From: Priestia megaterium
Lineage (GTDB): Bacteria > Bacillota > Bacilli > Bacillales > Bacillaceae_H
Direction: 5' to 3'
DNA: 64,000 nucleotides
Assembly (NCBI RefSeq): GCF_009497655.1
Contig: NZ_CP023317.1
Coordinates: forward strand, 2,447,501 to 2,511,500
Below the pieces are notes generated by a model. That model had not been told where the DNA came from. It made no database searches and saw only the letters and a program-made list of their open reading frames with translations. The position numbers and the translations under genes were made by a program. This document shows, in pieces, positions 1 through 8,774 of the stretch (position 1 is the first letter of the stretch; every line of letters begins with the position of its first letter).

Positions 1-8
1 ATCCTTTG

Positions 9-3000
9 CTACATACTAAGCAGTTCTCGGAGCTCTTCTTCTGTCAAACTAGAAAGCATTGTTTCTCCCGGTTGAATAACCTGTTCGATGAGTTCTTTTT
101 TCTTTTGCTGCAAGGCGTAAATTTTTTCTTCGATGGTTCCTTGAGAAATAAGCTTGATGACCTGCACAACATTTTTTTGTCCAATGCGGTGTGCACGGCC
201 TGCCGCTTGTTCTTCAATCGCGGGGTTCCACCATAAGTCGTATAAAATAACCGTATCGGCTCCCGTTAAATTTAAACCCGTGCCTCCGGCTTTTAATGAA
301 ATTAAGAAAATGTCTTGTTCTCCATTATTAAACCGATCCGCCATTTCCACTCGTTCTTTTGATGGCGTTTGACCGTCTAAATAAAAGTATGAGAGATTTT
401 CTTTTTGAAGCTCTTCTCGAATAATATGAAGCATGCTTGTAAACTGAGAAAAGATTAACAAGCGTTTTCCGTTGGCAACCGCATTTCTTGTAATCTCAAG
501 CAGCTGCTCTAATTTGCTTGAATACCCTTCGTAATTTTCAACGAATAAAGACGGATGACAGCAAATCTGGCGAAGTCTTGTTAATCCCGCCAAGATCTTC
601 ATTCGGTTTTTATTAAAATCTTCACCGGCTAAAGATGATTTTAACTGCTCTAAATAGCCTACATACAACTCTTTTTGTTCTTTAGTTAGCTCAGATAAAT
701 GAGTGGTTTCAATTTTATCAGGCAGTTCTTTTAACACATCTTTTTTTACTCGTCGCAGTAAAAATGGTCTTACAATTCGGCTGACCTGCTCCGATGACAT
801 GTTTTTAAATTGGCGAAGCCCTGGAAATAAACCCGGAAGAATAGTCTGGAAAATTGACCAAAGCTCGTCAAGTGAGTTTTCAATAGGCGTACCGCTCAGC
901 GCAAAACGTTTTTTAGCTGAAATAGTCCTAACAGCTACTGCTGTCTTTGTTGTATGATTTTTAATACTCTGAGCCTCATCTAGAATTAAAGCATGAAAAT
1001 GAAGGTGCTGATACAAATCAATATCTTGACGCAGCGTTGGATAAGATGTAATCCATACGTCAGCTGTGCGTTTTAGCTTCTCCTCACGCTCACTCGGCGT
1101 TCCTGTAATGGTTTGAACCGTTAAATTCGGTGCAAATCTCTCCAATTCGTTGCGCCAGTTATAAATCAAGGAAGCCGGCACAACAATTAAAAAGGCATTG
1201 CTGTCTTCATCAAGCTCTTTTTCAGATAAGATATAGGCAATGCTTTGAAGCGTTTTTCCAAGCCCCATATCATCAGCCAGTACGCCTCCTAAAGAGTAGT
1301 GAGACAGAGATTTAAACCACTTAAATCCATTACGCTGATAATCACGCAGGGATGCCTGTAAGGATTCCGGTACTTCCCAATCCATTTCCTCTGGAGATTT
1401 GAGCTGTGTAAGTAATGTTTTAAATGCTGAGCCAAACTTAGCCGCTGATTTATCACCTGCACTCATAATTTCTTCCACTTGCATTCCTCTGTATAAAGGT
1501 ACTTGCAATGAGTTATCCTTTAAATCTTTTTCCGTTACGTTCAGCTCCCGAAACAGATTTTGAATATGTTCAAAGCCCTCATTTTCAAGGGGGATAAACG
1601 CACCGTTATCTAGACGATGATAGCTTTTCTTTTCTAAGACAGATTTTAAAACATCTTGAACGGTCTGATGATCAATGTCTCCTAAATCAAAATTAATTTC
1701 TAATAGCCCATTGCTATTTTGAATGTCAACCGTTGTTACTGGCGCAGAAAAATCCGTATAAGCATAATCTTTCATCTCATCCGTAATATACACATCCGCT
1801 ATTTCATCAAGATTTGGAACAATATGAAACAAAAATTCATATAGAGAGTATTCGTCTTGATTTAAGTACAGCTGGTTTTTATAAATATTTAAAGGAGCCG
1901 TTTCAATTAAGTCCATAACGCGGTCTTCTTTTTCTAAATCTCGTATCAAGATTTTATCGTGTTTTTCAGACTGGGGTGAAAATGGATTAATCGAAATCTC
2001 TCCGTAGTTGTACCGAAGCGTCACAAACAGCTGTTCATCCTCACGGTCAATAAATACTTTTGCTTTTAGTTCAGGTGCAATAATTTGATGGGATACTTCT
2101 TTTGCGATATCCACTTTCCCCACTTTTTTCAGTCCCGGAACGACGTGAGATAAAAAATTGCCCATCTGCTCTTCTGCTATAGGTACGACTGGCTTCAAAG
2201 GAGCCGTTTTCCGAAGGCCTTCAAGAAGCATACGCTGATCTTGAGATAGCTCATAAAACGTCCCTTTTAAAAATAGCCAACCGTATCGATCAAAAAATGA
2301 AGCTTGATGAAGTTCCGTAAAGTCTAGCTCAAATCCAGCTGCCGAGTGCTTATTTATTTGAAATGAAAAAGGAGCTGAACTTTCAGCAAAGATAATATTT
2401 TTATATGAATGCTCTTCATGAATAAATGTAAAGTTCCGATCTTTAAGGAGTTGAAATAACTCTTTGGCTACGATAGATGGAACGATTAGTTCTCTGTTAT
2501 TTGCGGACGAACGATACATAGAATAGGAATTTTTATAAAACGATTCATTCGTCATAATATCCATCAGCAGCTCAATGATTTTCTTATCTTCTTCTATAAA
2601 AAAATGTTCTGCAGGATCATATTCGAAGCGCTTGGTAAATTCGTGAGTTTGGAATTCTTTAGCGTCTGTTAAAAATTCTTGAATGTTTTTTACTACATAC
2701 GTCCGGTCGACGCCTACTTTCATTTCAAGCGCTACGTACATTCCTTCTGAACGTAAAAATTCTTCTGAGTAAGACTTGCAAATAAATTCTACTTTCAACG
2801 GATCTTTATCTGCATATTTCTTATGGTCGCTTATGGTTTGCTGATAGCTCGAAAATAAGTCGATAAAATGATTTACATTTTCGTATTCTTTGCTTTGGCG
2901 AAAAGGCTTTGTTTTAATTGGCTGCGGCTTTGCGCGCTCATCGCAAATGGTTAATAAAACAGCTACTTCGTGTTTGCATTCTGAAAACTCGTGATAAGCA

Positions 3001-3215
3001 GGACAATCGCAGAATGAATAAAAAGAATTTCCTTTTTGTTCAACCATTACCGTATACATTTCTGCACCTCGAACGGATGCTGTCCACGTAGTGGTCTGTT
3101 CATTGTATTCCAAATCAAGCACACGCCCCTGCTTGTAATACGTGTGTCCTCTATAGTACGTTCTGCTTGAGTACGAATCTTTTAATTGTTCTTTGTTTAA
3201 TGTTTTATTTATCAT
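9..3215 (-). CDS. SWIM zinc-finger SNF2-family helicase
   Basis: Predicted ATP-dependent DNA translocase of the bacterial SNF2 group, resembling B. subtilis YwqA, probably acting on DNA or protein-DNA complexes in the cytoplasm. A SWIM zinc finger near residues 65-85 shows the CxC...CxH pattern (CDCPAYHEF then CKH). The second half holds the SNF2 ATPase with DDMGLGKT (Walker A), DEAQSIKNH (motif II), SGTPIENS, and the helicase C lobe ending in GGTGLNLTGAD and AAGRAHRIGQ. About 1068 residues, complete at both ends. The frame is also open from a TTG at 3248 and an ATG at 3239, but neither has a ribosome binding site. The ATG at 3215 has GGAAG 11 bases upstream, so I prefer it with moderate confidence. 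No strong promoter or operon partner is visible. Confidence 0.9.
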   Translation of the reverse strand: MINKTLNKEQLKDSYSSRTYYRGHTYYKQGRVLDLEYNEQTTTWTASVRGAEMYTVMVEQKGNSFYSFCDCPAYHEFSECKHEVAVLLTICDERAKPQPIKTKPFRQSKEYENVNHFIDLFSSYQQTISDHKKYADKDPLKVEFICKSYSEEFLRSEGMYVALEMKVGVDRTYVVKNIQEFLTDAKEFQTHEFTKRFEYDPAEHFFIEEDKKIIELLMDIMTNESFYKNSYSMYRSSANNRELIVPSIVAKELFQLLKDRNFTFIHEEHSYKNIIFAESSAPFSFQINKHSAAGFELDFTELHQASFFDRYGWLFLKGTFYELSQDQRMLLEGLRKTAPLKPVVPIAEEQMGNFLSHVVPGLKKVGKVDIAKEVSHQIIAPELKAKVFIDREDEQLFVTLRYNYGEISINPFSPQSEKHDKILIRDLEKEDRVMDLIETAPLNIYKNQLYLNQDEYSLYEFLFHIVPNLDEIADVYITDEMKDYAYTDFSAPVTTVDIQNSNGLLEINFDLGDIDHQTVQDVLKSVLEKKSYHRLDNGAFIPLENEGFEHIQNLFRELNVTEKDLKDNSLQVPLYRGMQVEEIMSAGDKSAAKFGSAFKTLLTQLKSPEEMDWEVPESLQASLRDYQRNGFKWFKSLSHYSLGGVLADDMGLGKTLQSIAYILSEKELDEDSNAFLIVVPASLIYNWRNELERFAPNLTVQTITGTPSEREEKLKRTADVWITSYPTLRQDIDLYQHLHFHALILDEAQSIKNHTTKTAVAVRTISAKKRFALSGTPIENSLDELWSIFQTILPGLFPGLRQFKNMSSEQVSRIVRPFLLRRVKKDVLKELPDKIETTHLSELTKEQKELYVGYLEQLKSSLAGEDFNKNRMKILAGLTRLRQICCHPSLFVENYEGYSSKLEQLLEITRNAVANGKRLLIFSQFTSMLHIIREELQKENLSYFYLDGQTPSKERVEMADRFNNGEQDIFLISLKAGGTGLNLTGADTVILYDLWWNPAIEEQAAGRAHRIGQKNVVQVIKLISQGTIEEKIYALQQKKKELIEQVIQPGETMLSSLTEEELRELLSM

Positions 3216-3276
3216 CGCTTCACAATCTTCCAATCGCATAACAGTCAATGCTGTTGCTGTTTAATTTCTATTCAGA

Positions 3277-3317
3277 ACAAATAATGTCCAACGTCATAAA
3301 CGTTGAACATTATTTGT
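3277..3317. terminator. 18-bp hairpin between MFS and SNF2 genes
   Basis: Two 18-base arms (3277-3294 and 3300-3317) are complementary with one mismatch around a 5-base loop. It lies just downstream of the MFS stop codon. It lacks a clear T tract on either strand, so termination is plausible but unproven. Confidence 0.4.
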
Positions 3318-3347
3318 CAATTCTTCTATTATAACATGCAACAGACA

Positions 3348-4576
3348 TTATAAAACACTCTTAAGCAGTGCAGACTGTTTTCGCTGTTTTCTTTTGTAAA
3401 GTATCCAGCCTGCTCCGGCGGTTGATAATAAAAGCAGGCTAAGTCCTAAAAAAGCAAGTCCTATACGATCATTAGCCGTAACGTACGTAAAGAAAAAAAT
3501 CAATAAAATACGAATCCCTAACGTGATAAAGCGAAAACAGCTGTCGACTCTTCCCACGATAATATTCGGTATTTTTTGCATCATAAACGTATTTCGAGCT
3601 ACTCTTGTACCTGCATTTGCAAAAGCAAGAAGAAACACAATAGAAAAGTAAACGGGCAGAAGCTTCATAAAGAAGATGATCGATATTCCAAGTGCAAAAA
3701 GGCTTATATTAAGCATAATGGCTAGTTCAGTGCCTGTTCTTTTCATAATAGATACAATCAATATCCCTGCCGTTAACGCCCCGAAACCATATACAGCACT
3801 TTCAATCCCGTATGCTGCTGGACTTGCGTTCAATTCTTGAGTCAGATAAATAGGAAACAAATAGTTCGTCATCATCACAGCAATGAAAGGCATAAAAGAA
3901 AGCAGTAAAAAAGCAGTAAAAAAAGAGATACCGAGCGATTTTCTTTTATGAATGCTAATCCCTCTTTCATCGCAGTGTGTTTTTTATCGCTTCTTTCACT
4001 ACTTCGTTTATATGGAATACTCAATAGAAAAAGGAATGCAGCTATATACGTAGCTGCATCTACTGTTAAAATCCATTGAAGCGACCACCGGGTAATGACT
4101 AGACTCGCTGCAGCCCCTGCCAGCATACTCGATAGCTGGCCTTGTATTTCCATAATACTGTTTAATGATTGAAACACATCTTTTGAAAAAACTTCTTGAT
4201 TTAACGCAAAAATCGTTGGATAAAAAAACGTGTAGTAAAGGTTTCCGGTTCCGTACAAAATGATGTAGTGAATCGTTGAATAGTCTGTCATAAAACCAAG
4301 GACCACAAATAGTATAACCGTGGTAAAACCGATAAGTTCTACTGTTAGCAATATTTTTTTTCGTGACATTCGATCAATAAGAACGCCGATATACGGAGTA
4401 GCAACAAAGCTAATCACCGTCATAATCAGCATAATCGTGCCAAATAGTCTATTTCCGTTTGGAGATGCAACTAATAGTAAAGGAATGGCAAGCATCGTAA
4501 TACCGGAACCAATAGAGGATAAAACATTCGCAGCAACTACGGCTTGAAAGCGACGGTCCTTATAAAGCGCCTTCAT
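3348..4576 (-). pseudogene. MFS transporter split by a frameshift
   Basis: A major facilitator superfamily efflux-type transporter in two frames. The N-terminal half (4576-3875) carries about six membrane segments and the loop motif DRMSRKK. The C-terminal half (frame open to 3348) resumes at PFIAVMMTNYLF with the remaining segments and a basic tail. Adding one base to either of two A runs on the + strand (3907-3912 or 3918-3924) would join the halves into one protein of about 410 residues, normal for the family. This is either a real inactivating or phase-variable change or a sequencing error. The start ATG overlaps the stop of the upstream flavin reductase (ATGA), so the two are probably co-transcribed. 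Substrate unknown. Confidence 0.8.
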
Positions 4577-5115
4577 CAAACATTTTGCTTAGCTTCTAAA
4601 ATTTGCTTAGACACTTGTGTATACAGAGTCAGCTCATTAACTAATTCATGAATTCCGTCAACGGCGTTTTTTCGTAAAGTTCCTTTTTCCACGATGTCTG
4701 CAGGGTCTAATACCAATTGCTTAGATAGAACATTCGCATACAAAGCGCGTGTAACGGTTCTAAGGTTGTTTAAAGCATTGATACCTCCTTTTCCTCCTCC
4801 TGATACGGCTACAAGTGCGACGGGCTTATGTGCAAAATACGCACTGTTTAAAAAGTCAAACGCGTTTTTTAATGCTCCGCTCATAGCGCCGTGGTACTCA
4901 GGCGTCGCAAGTAAGATACCATCCGCTTTTTCTATTGCTTCAGTCAGCACTTTCACTTCTTCTATTTCATACTGATGAGGTTCACCGGTGAATATAGGAA
5001 GTGATAATTGACTTAAATCTAGAAAAGAACTTTGATAGCTTTTGTGAAGTTCTCTCGTTACTTGTGTTGTTCGGCCTGTTTCTCTAGGACTTCCGTTAAT
5101 AATAAGTATATTCAT
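4576..5115 (-). CDS. yhdA: NADPH-dependent FMN reductase / azoreductase (YhdA-like)
   Basis: Flavodoxin-like NAD(P)H:FMN oxidoreductase of 179 residues that reduces quinones or azo compounds using FMN. The FMN phosphate-binding loop is near the N-terminus (NGSPRETGRTTQ). The conserved ATPEYHGAMSGALKNAFDFL segment follows near residue 90, and VSGGGKGG near 105-112. The start has a strong AGAGGGG ribosome site. It lies directly downstream of the yhcY-yhcZ two-component genes, as in B. subtilis, but a terminator separates them. It overlaps the MFS gene by 4 bases. Confidence 0.85.
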   Translation of the reverse strand: MNILIINGSPRETGRTTQVTRELHKSYQSSFLDLSQLSLPIFTGEPHQYEIEEVKVLTEAIEKADGILLATPEYHGAMSGALKNAFDFLNSAYFAHKPVALVAVSGGGKGGINALNNLRTVTRALYANVLSKQLVLDPADIVEKGTLRKNAVDGIHELVNELTLYTQVSKQILEAKQNV

Positions 5116-5230
5116 ATTTATCTACCCCTCTGTCGTTTGGTTATATGTATAGTATAGGGATGATTGAACTTTTTTTCGTCATGCTATTGATAGAAAGAAA
5201 GCTACCAATATAGACTGAGGTGAACAGAGA

Positions 5231-5256
5231 AAAACCTACAACTAAAGTCGTAGGTT
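5231..5256 (-). terminator. Intrinsic terminator after yhcZ
   Basis: On the minus strand an AACCTAC-type stem of about 8 pairs is followed by TTTTTC, directly after the response-regulator stop codon. It separates the sensor operon from yhdA. Confidence 0.8.
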
Positions 5257-5893
5257 AGGAAATTCCATGCTGAACAGCATATAGAGCAGCTTGCGTGCGG
5301 TCTTGAACCCCAAGCTTCGATAAAATATTAGACACATGTGTTTTTACTGTTTTTTCTGTAATATGTAAGGCAGCACCAATTTCTTTGTTGCTTTTGCCTT
5401 TTGCAATTTCTTTTAATACGTCTTTTTCTCGTTTTGTTAAGTGATCAATAAAATTGACTTTCTTTTCTCTGCTTTTGGTTAACCGTGTTAGCAAGTGCGT
5501 AGTGACTTTGGGATGAAGCTGATTTTCTCCATTCATTAGCTTTCGAATAGCCGTTACAAGTTCATCTGGATCGCTTTCTTTTAGCTGATAGCCTGAAGCT
5601 CCTGCTTCTAATGCCGGTATCACGTGATCTTGATCTGAAAAGCTTGTTAGAATCATGACTTGTATATGCGGTGCTTGTTTTTTTAGTTCTTTTGTTGCTT
5701 CGATTCCATCGAGAACCGGCATCGATAAATCCATTAACACAATATGAGGCTCTAGAGATGTCGCTAACTTTATAGCTTCTTCCCCGTTAGAAGCTTCTCC
5801 TACAACTTCTAAATCAGGCTGCGTTTGTAAGAAAAAGACAAGTCCTTTTCGGACAACGTGGTGATCATCTGCAATTAAAATCTTTATTTTCAT
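5255..5893 (-). CDS. yhcZ: NarL/LuxR-family response regulator (YhcZ/AirR-like)
   Basis: Response regulator of 212 residues. The receiver domain (about 1-120) has acidic residues D9/D10, the phospho-acceptor D55 in LMDLSMP, the T/S position in ILTSFS, and K105 in QLKES. A LuxR-type DNA-binding domain at about 145-210 carries LTKREKDVLKEIAKG and the recognition helix TEKTVKTHVSNIL. It lies 15 bases downstream of its kinase gene and ends in a terminator. The closest named relatives are B. subtilis YhcZ and staphylococcal AirR. Targets are unknown; the adjacent flavin reductase is a plausible one. Confidence 0.9.
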   Translation of the reverse strand: MKIKILIADDHHVVRKGLVFFLQTQPDLEVVGEASNGEEAIKLATSLEPHIVLMDLSMPVLDGIEATKELKKQAPHIQVMILTSFSDQDHVIPALEAGASGYQLKESDPDELVTAIRKLMNGENQLHPKVTTHLLTRLTKSREKKVNFIDHLTKREKDVLKEIAKGKSNKEIGAALHITEKTVKTHVSNILSKLGVQDRTQAALYAVQHGIS

Positions 5894-5908
5894 GTGCGCT
5901 CCTTTCCG

Positions 5909-7027
5909 TTATGAAAGAGGAATAGATACTTCCACAATCGTTCCGTTTCCTATGCTGCTTGTAACAGATAGTTTTCCATTTAATCTTTTTATTCGCTCGT
6001 GCATAGTTTTTAGCCCAAGCGTCGGCAATTCTGCTGAAGGGCTATACATAAATCCATTGCCGCTATCCCGGACTTTCATAATTACTTGGTCTTTGCTTAT
6101 ATTTACGTTTAGATGTACCTCTGCCGTACCCGCATGCTTTCGGCAATTATTAAAAGCTTCTTGTCCGACTCTCCACAGTGTCTCTTCAATCACAGCAGGC
6201 AAAACGGACACTCCTTTAATTTGTTCTTTTACGTTAAGCCCTAGCATTTGACCATAGCTTTTTAACGCACTGACAATGCCGTTTTCTAATCCTTGAGGAC
6301 GAAGCTGCCAAATTAAAGCTTTCATTTCCACTTGAGCATGCTGAGCGGTTTCTTGGATTAAGGAAAAAGTCTCTTTTAACTGCACATCTTTTGCTAAGCT
6401 GCTTCCGGCTTTGGCTGTGACATTAATTGAAAACAACAGCTGATTAACAGAATCGTGAAGATCTTTTGCCAGCCTGTTTCTTTCTTCAATAAGTTTTACT
6501 TCCTGCTGAGATTGAGTCAGCTTAATCCGCTTGATAGCCGTGCCAATTTGAAGAGCGACGGATCCTAATAAATCAAGCTCTCGCTGTTCAAAATGAATTT
6601 TATGAGGGGCAGCTACATTTAATAATCCAAAGCGTTCATCCCCTGCTTGTAAAGGAACCGTTGCATGATGAGTAATGTCATGTGTATCTCCCCACTCATG
6701 AATGACGGAATCTTCAAGTCTCTTACACTCCATAATATTAGACGCTTTTTGAAGCCGGCCATCCATATACCGGTCAACACACCAGCAGCTTCCATTACAC
6801 ATAGGCTGAGCGGTTTTATTTAATAAAGCTGGCGGCAAATGCTGAGCGGCAATCATCTCATGCTTTCCATTTTCATCAATAAAAAAGATCCATCCTGTTT
6901 GTAAATCTGTGATTTGCAGCAGTTTTAAAAGAGCATCGTGAAGCATGGTATGTAAATTAGTGCCTTCATTTAAAATCTCGGCAATGTCTTTTAAAATCTT
7001 CAGCTCTGAAATATGATCTTTTTCCAT
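5909..7027 (-). CDS. yhcY: GAF sensor histidine kinase (YhcY/AirS-like)
   Basis: Cytosolic histidine kinase of 372 residues. A GAF domain (about 20-165) is followed by a HisKA_3 dimerisation domain with the phospho-acceptor H191 in KDLHDSVNQ, and a HATPase domain with DSGNGF and GLKTMHERI. There are no membrane segments. The GAF domain holds four clustered cysteines (C77, C81, C83, C101). This arrangement recalls the staphylococcal AirS kinase, which binds a [2Fe-2S] cluster and senses oxygen. I infer a redox or oxygen input. The start follows a TAGGAGAGAGG ribosome site. It forms an operon with yhcZ. Confidence 0.9.
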   Translation of the reverse strand: MEKDHISELKILKDIAEILNEGTNLHTMLHDALLKLLQITDLQTGWIFFIDENGKHEMIAAQHLPPALLNKTAQPMCNGSCWCVDRYMDGRLQKASNIMECKRLEDSVIHEWGDTHDITHHATVPLQAGDERFGLLNVAAPHKIHFEQRELDLLGSVALQIGTAIKRIKLTQSQQEVKLIEERNRLAKDLHDSVNQLLFSINVTAKAGSSLAKDVQLKETFSLIQETAQHAQVEMKALIWQLRPQGLENGIVSALKSYGQMLGLNVKEQIKGVSVLPAVIEETLWRVGQEAFNNCRKHAGTAEVHLNVNISKDQVIMKVRDSGNGFMYSPSAELPTLGLKTMHERIKRLNGKLSVTSSIGNGTIVEVSIPLS

Positions 7028-7368
7028 AGCCTCTCTCCTATATTATATGATGTATTTTCCATTTTTTATTTTATCACAATTAAAGCTGGTTCCGACTCAC
7101 AGAACGTTATTTTTAAAGCATTTCCGCTTAGATATGTAAGACCTTTTAACATCAATAATAAAATTTTCAAAAAGTATGTCAGGTAGTTTAACAATTAGCT
7201 AGAGTCTTTACGTAAAACGAACTATACTACAGATAATTCAAGTAAGAACAGAAAAAATGAAGGGAAATGAGAAGAAAAAAATATTAAAATTAATCCATTG
7301 AAAACGCTTCCAAATATGAAGGCATAGTGCTATTATATAATTATTAACAGAATAGGGATGTGAGAAAG
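7028..7368. other. Intergenic region between divergent yhcY and an unknown gene
   Basis: A 341-base AT-rich gap that should contain both divergent promoters. The clearest element is the catabolite-response-like site at 7299-7312. TATTATATAA at 7331-7340 may be a -10 region for the rightward gene, but no well-spaced -35 is obvious. Confidence 0.4.
7299..7312. promoter_or_regulatory. Probable CcpA cre site
   Basis: TGAAAACGCTTCCA matches the cre consensus TGAAARCGYTTWCN at 13 of 14 positions. It lies about 57 bases before the start of the next gene, where CcpA binding could repress or activate it in response to carbon supply. Inferred from sequence only. Confidence 0.55.
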
Positions 7369-7707
7369 ATGAATAAATTATTTTTAGAAGAGTTACGATA
7401 CATTATCTTGTGTGAAGTGCCTATGACAAAGTACCGAGTAGAGCAGCTTCAAGACAAATTTGATCAAAGCCCATACTTAATTAATGAACTTTATCAACTC
7501 CTATTCGAAAAGCGTCACATTTTAGCTTTTGTTGATGATATCGAATCATCCCTGTATGACTATATTGTAAATAAAGAAATGATGGATGCTAAAACGTATT
7601 ACGGAGCTATTGCACATGTAGCAAATCTCTTCGGCGAAACGCCTACATATATAAAATGCAAAATAAAAAAATATAGACAGTCTTCGATTTCAAGTATCAG
7701 CGCCTAA
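7369..7707 (+). CDS. Unknown protein, 112 residues
   Basis: I do not recognise the family. The protein is mainly helical and charged, with no signal peptide or membrane segment. The C-terminal stretch (GETPTYIKCKIKKYRQ) looks like a basic helix that could contact nucleic acid. The GTG at 7360 is only two bases from AGGGA, so the ATG at 7369 (spacing about 10) is the better start. A cre-like site lies upstream and a terminator downstream, so it is probably monocistronic and possibly carbon-regulated. Confidence 0.65.
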   Translation: MNKLFLEELRYIILCEVPMTKYRVEQLQDKFDQSPYLINELYQLLFEKRHILAFVDDIESSLYDYIVNKEMMDAKTYYGAIAHVANLFGETPTYIKCKIKKYRQSSISSISA

Positions 7708-7738
7708 AAGGTGCGCACAGCTGATTCAAATAAAAAGC

Positions 7739-7772
7739 AAAAAAGAAATCCTAGCACAAGGGTTTCTTTTTT
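7739..7772 (+). terminator. Intrinsic terminator
   Basis: Fourteen-base arms (AAAAAAGAAATCCT and its near-complement) around AGCACA, ending in TTTTTT, between the two small unknown genes. Confidence 0.8.
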
Positions 7773-7802
7773 GTACCACTAACATATAGGGAGGAAAATA
7801 AG

Positions 7803-8087
7803 ATGAAGACATTTTTTATCACAAATCGCTATTCGTTTCTCGAAAAGCAAGTAGATGAATACATGCAATCTTTACTGGTGAAAACGCCTGAGCAAGTTAT
7901 TTTATATTTCGAAAGACAAATTCGAAAGTATAAAGGGTACTTACAGAAGAAACATCATTATCCAGAGTGTATGGTTCAATCCATCCACCGTTTGATTGAA
8001 GAATATTCCTTAATTATCATTAGAGTAAAAAAATATATTAGCTATCAAAACAAGCTGATGAATAAACAGCTATTAGAGCCGCAGTAA
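7803..8087 (+). CDS. Unknown protein, 94 residues
   Basis: Small basic helical protein with no recognised family, signal peptide or membrane span. An excellent GGGAGG ribosome site precedes the ATG and the frame ends inside a strong shared hairpin. It is separated from the upstream small gene by a terminator, so it is likely an independent unit. Confidence 0.6.
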   Translation: MKTFFITNRYSFLEKQVDEYMQSLLVKTPEQVILYFERQIRKYKGYLQKKHHYPECMVQSIHRLIEEYSLIIIRVKKYISYQNKLMNKQLLEPQ

Positions 8088-8125
8088 AACGAATCATTTT
8101 TTATGGTTCGTTTTACTGCGGCTCT
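8075..8125. terminator. 19-bp perfect hairpin between convergent genes
   Basis: Arms 8075-8093 and 8107-8125 are perfectly complementary around a 13-base loop rich in T. The left arm contains the stop codon of the upstream gene. It probably terminates both convergent transcripts. Confidence 0.7.
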
Positions 8126-8131
8126 GCCGTT

Positions 8132-8689
8132 TTACTCCTCATATTTTAGCAGTAAATGCAGAACAGCGGGACGTTCTTCAAGATTTTTGTATGAGTGTAC
8201 ATGACTTCCTTCAAATTTTATAGAGTCAAATTGTTTTAGCTCGTATAGCTCTTCTTCTATTTTCATTTCGATTCTTCCTTCCATTACCGTTGCTACTTCA
8301 ATTAATCCTTTGTGATGCGGTTCAGGACGGTATGTAGCGAGAGGCGCAAGAAAGGCTCGGTACATTTCAATCGTCGAATCCATTTGGTTTTGAAACATAA
8401 ATTCAATTTTCCAAGCTTCATCTGGCCCTTTGAGAGAAAATCCTTCTCCGCACTTAGATAGGGATACTGAAGGCTCCACTGATACTAATTTGGTTAAAGG
8501 AATATTTAAACCTGTGGTTATTTTCCACATCACCCCTAAAGTGGGATTGGTCTCTCCTCTTTCAATTTTTCCTAATGTAAGTTTACTGACTCCTGTCTTT
8601 TCAGCTAGTTCATCCAGAGTCAAATGATTTTGCACCCTGATTTTTCGTAATTCACTGCCTACTTTTCTAATCATCTCTTCTGTGTGCAT
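8132..8689 (-). CDS. XRE-cupin transcriptional regulator
   Basis: One-component regulator of 185 residues. An XRE helix-turn-helix sits at about 12-66 (TLDELAEKTGVSKLTLGKIERG). A C-terminal cupin domain (about 105-180) contains EPHHKGLIEVATVMEGRIEM and a second conserved region with FEGSHVHSYKN. Such proteins usually sense a small ligand in the cupin. It is divergent from a drug/metabolite exporter gene 85 bases away, which is its most likely target. Confidence 0.85.
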   Translation of the reverse strand: MHTEEMIRKVGSELRKIRVQNHLTLDELAEKTGVSKLTLGKIERGETNPTLGVMWKITTGLNIPLTKLVSVEPSVSLSKCGEGFSLKGPDEAWKIEFMFQNQMDSTIEMYRAFLAPLATYRPEPHHKGLIEVATVMEGRIEMKIEEELYELKQFDSIKFEGSHVHSYKNLEERPAVLHLLLKYEE

Positions 8690-8774
8690 TTCTTCCTTCC
8701 TTTCTTTTGTATATTATGATAAACTTTTTTAAGTGATTAACATATTATAATATATTTAATAAGGAGGGTAAACA

